This document shows positions 62,081 to 64,000 of a stretch of 64,000 bases of DNA, piece by piece. Position 1 is the first letter of the stretch. Each line of letters opens with the position of its first letter. A program made the translations under genes and the position numbers. The stretch comes from Candidatus Chlorobium antarcticum (GTDB lineage Bacteria; Bacteroidota; Chlorobiia; Chlorobiales; Chlorobiaceae). The stretch covers positions 1 through 64,000 of the forward strand of contig JAVCDF010000008.1 in the NCBI GenBank assembly GCA_030765725.1, in the 5' to 3' direction. The notes under the pieces are model-generated. The model searched no databases, was not told the DNA's origin, and saw only the letters and a program-made list of their open reading frames with translations.

Positions 62081-62472
62081 GCAGCAACCAGGCGTGGCTC
62101 CTTGGAAGGGAAGGAGAGCGGATCGCCGCGGAGTTTCTTGAGCGGAAAGGCTACCGGATTGTGGAACGCAACTTCCGATTCCACCGCAACGAGATTGACA
62201 TTATTGCCCTGGACGGCAAAACAGTCTGCTTTGTTGAGGTAAAAACCAGACTTTCAACCGTGAAAGGAGAGCCCGCAGAGGCGGTAACGCTGGCAAAGCA
62301 GCGAGAGATTCTGAAAGCGGCTGAAGCATGGCTCGCATACCGTTCTGAGGGGGAGCCGGACTGCCGGTTCGATGTAGTGGGAATCATTGCTGAGGCCCTC
62401 TCTCCGGAGAGGTTTTGGGCTGTGAGAATCGACCTTATCACCGATGCATTTCAAGACCTGCGAGGGGGGTGA
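62077..62472 (+). CDS. yraN: YraN-family (UPF0102) endonuclease-like protein
   Basis: The product is 131 residues: [26 protein letters not shown] at the start and [18 protein letters not shown], with the D...ExK of PD-(D/E)XK nucleases, then FDVVGI. The family fold is that of a Holliday-junction-resolvase-like nuclease; activity is not well established. It begins within the rnhB stop (ATGA overlap), the common rnhB-yraN pairing. Confidence 0.9.
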   Translation: MSSNQAWLLGREGERIAAEFLERKGYRIVERNFRFHRNEIDIIALDGKTVCFVEVKTRLSTVKGEPAEAVTLAKQREILKAAEAWLAYRSEGEPDCRFDVVGIIAEALSPERFWAVRIDLITDAFQDLRGG

Positions 62473-62540
62473 AAATACCACATACTTGCCTTATTTTTGT
62501 TATCTTTGCCATAGAAATCCATAACCTCCAGTCACTGTAA

Positions 62541-64000
<1,460 letters not shown>

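Overview
The window comes from a green sulfur bacterium (Chlorobiaceae, Chlorobium/Pelodictyon type). The evidence is a complete reverse dissimilatory sulfite reductase (dsr) cluster in the order typical of that group, including its characteristic dsrT, dsrU, dsrV and dsrW genes; a BchP-type geranylgeranyl reductase; GTP-dependent PEP carboxykinase; an isolated atpD-atpC pair with a very short epsilon subunit; and moderately high G+C with an obligately autotrophic gene set. The assignment is from gene content, not from a database match.

Region 1 (1 to about 14.2 kb) is accessory. It holds a PLD-domain helicase cut by the left edge and an Mrr-type restriction enzyme, a bPH2 membrane protein, an AddAB-like helicase-nuclease pair, an AT-rich nuclease-like gene, then about 2.3 kb of mostly non-coding, hairpin-rich DNA with remnants of a RadC-like gene, a BrnT/BrnA toxin-antitoxin module and an AbiEi-type antitoxin. 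It ends with a cysteine-bearing leucine-rich-repeat protein, a zinc-ribbon protein and a deoxyribonucleotidase interrupted by a stop codon. Short dispersed repeats occur at both ends of this region. It looks like a decaying defence or exchange island.

Region 2 (14.2 to 23 kb) is an efflux locus. A sigma-54 activator is divergent from tolC-usp-hlyD-emrB, and a consensus sigma-54 promoter (TGGCAC-N5-TTGC) lies just before tolC. An MFS exporter and a uridine-kinase-like gene follow on the other strand.

Region 3 (23.3 to 47.5 kb) is the sulfur-oxidation core, all on the minus strand: soeBC-soeA-TSUP permease-DUF1634, then dsrE2-rhd-tusA-dsrN-dsrC-dsrAB-dsrL-dsrU-dsrEFH-dsrT-dsrMKJOP-dsrV-dsrW. 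Sulfur is passed as persulfide by the rhodanese, TusA, DsrE2 and DsrEFH to DsrC, DsrMKJOP couples DsrC trisulfide formation to the membrane, DsrAB with DsrL oxidises it to sulfite, and the Soe-like complex oxidises sulfite. DsrN, DsrV and DsrW serve siroheme synthesis and amidation. Four copies of one AT-rich palindrome (half-site TATAAC...GTTATA) stand upstream of dsrC, dsrE2, soeBC and a FadL-type porin gene, and suggest a single regulator for these units.

Region 4 (47.6 to 64 kb) is housekeeping: pckG, a TlpA-like thioredoxin, tRNA-Thr(CGT), atpDC, an LD-carboxypeptidase, clpS, glyS, bchP directly abutting a DUF2499-like membrane protein, ctpA, dapD, rng, rnhB, yraN and the start of gyrB.
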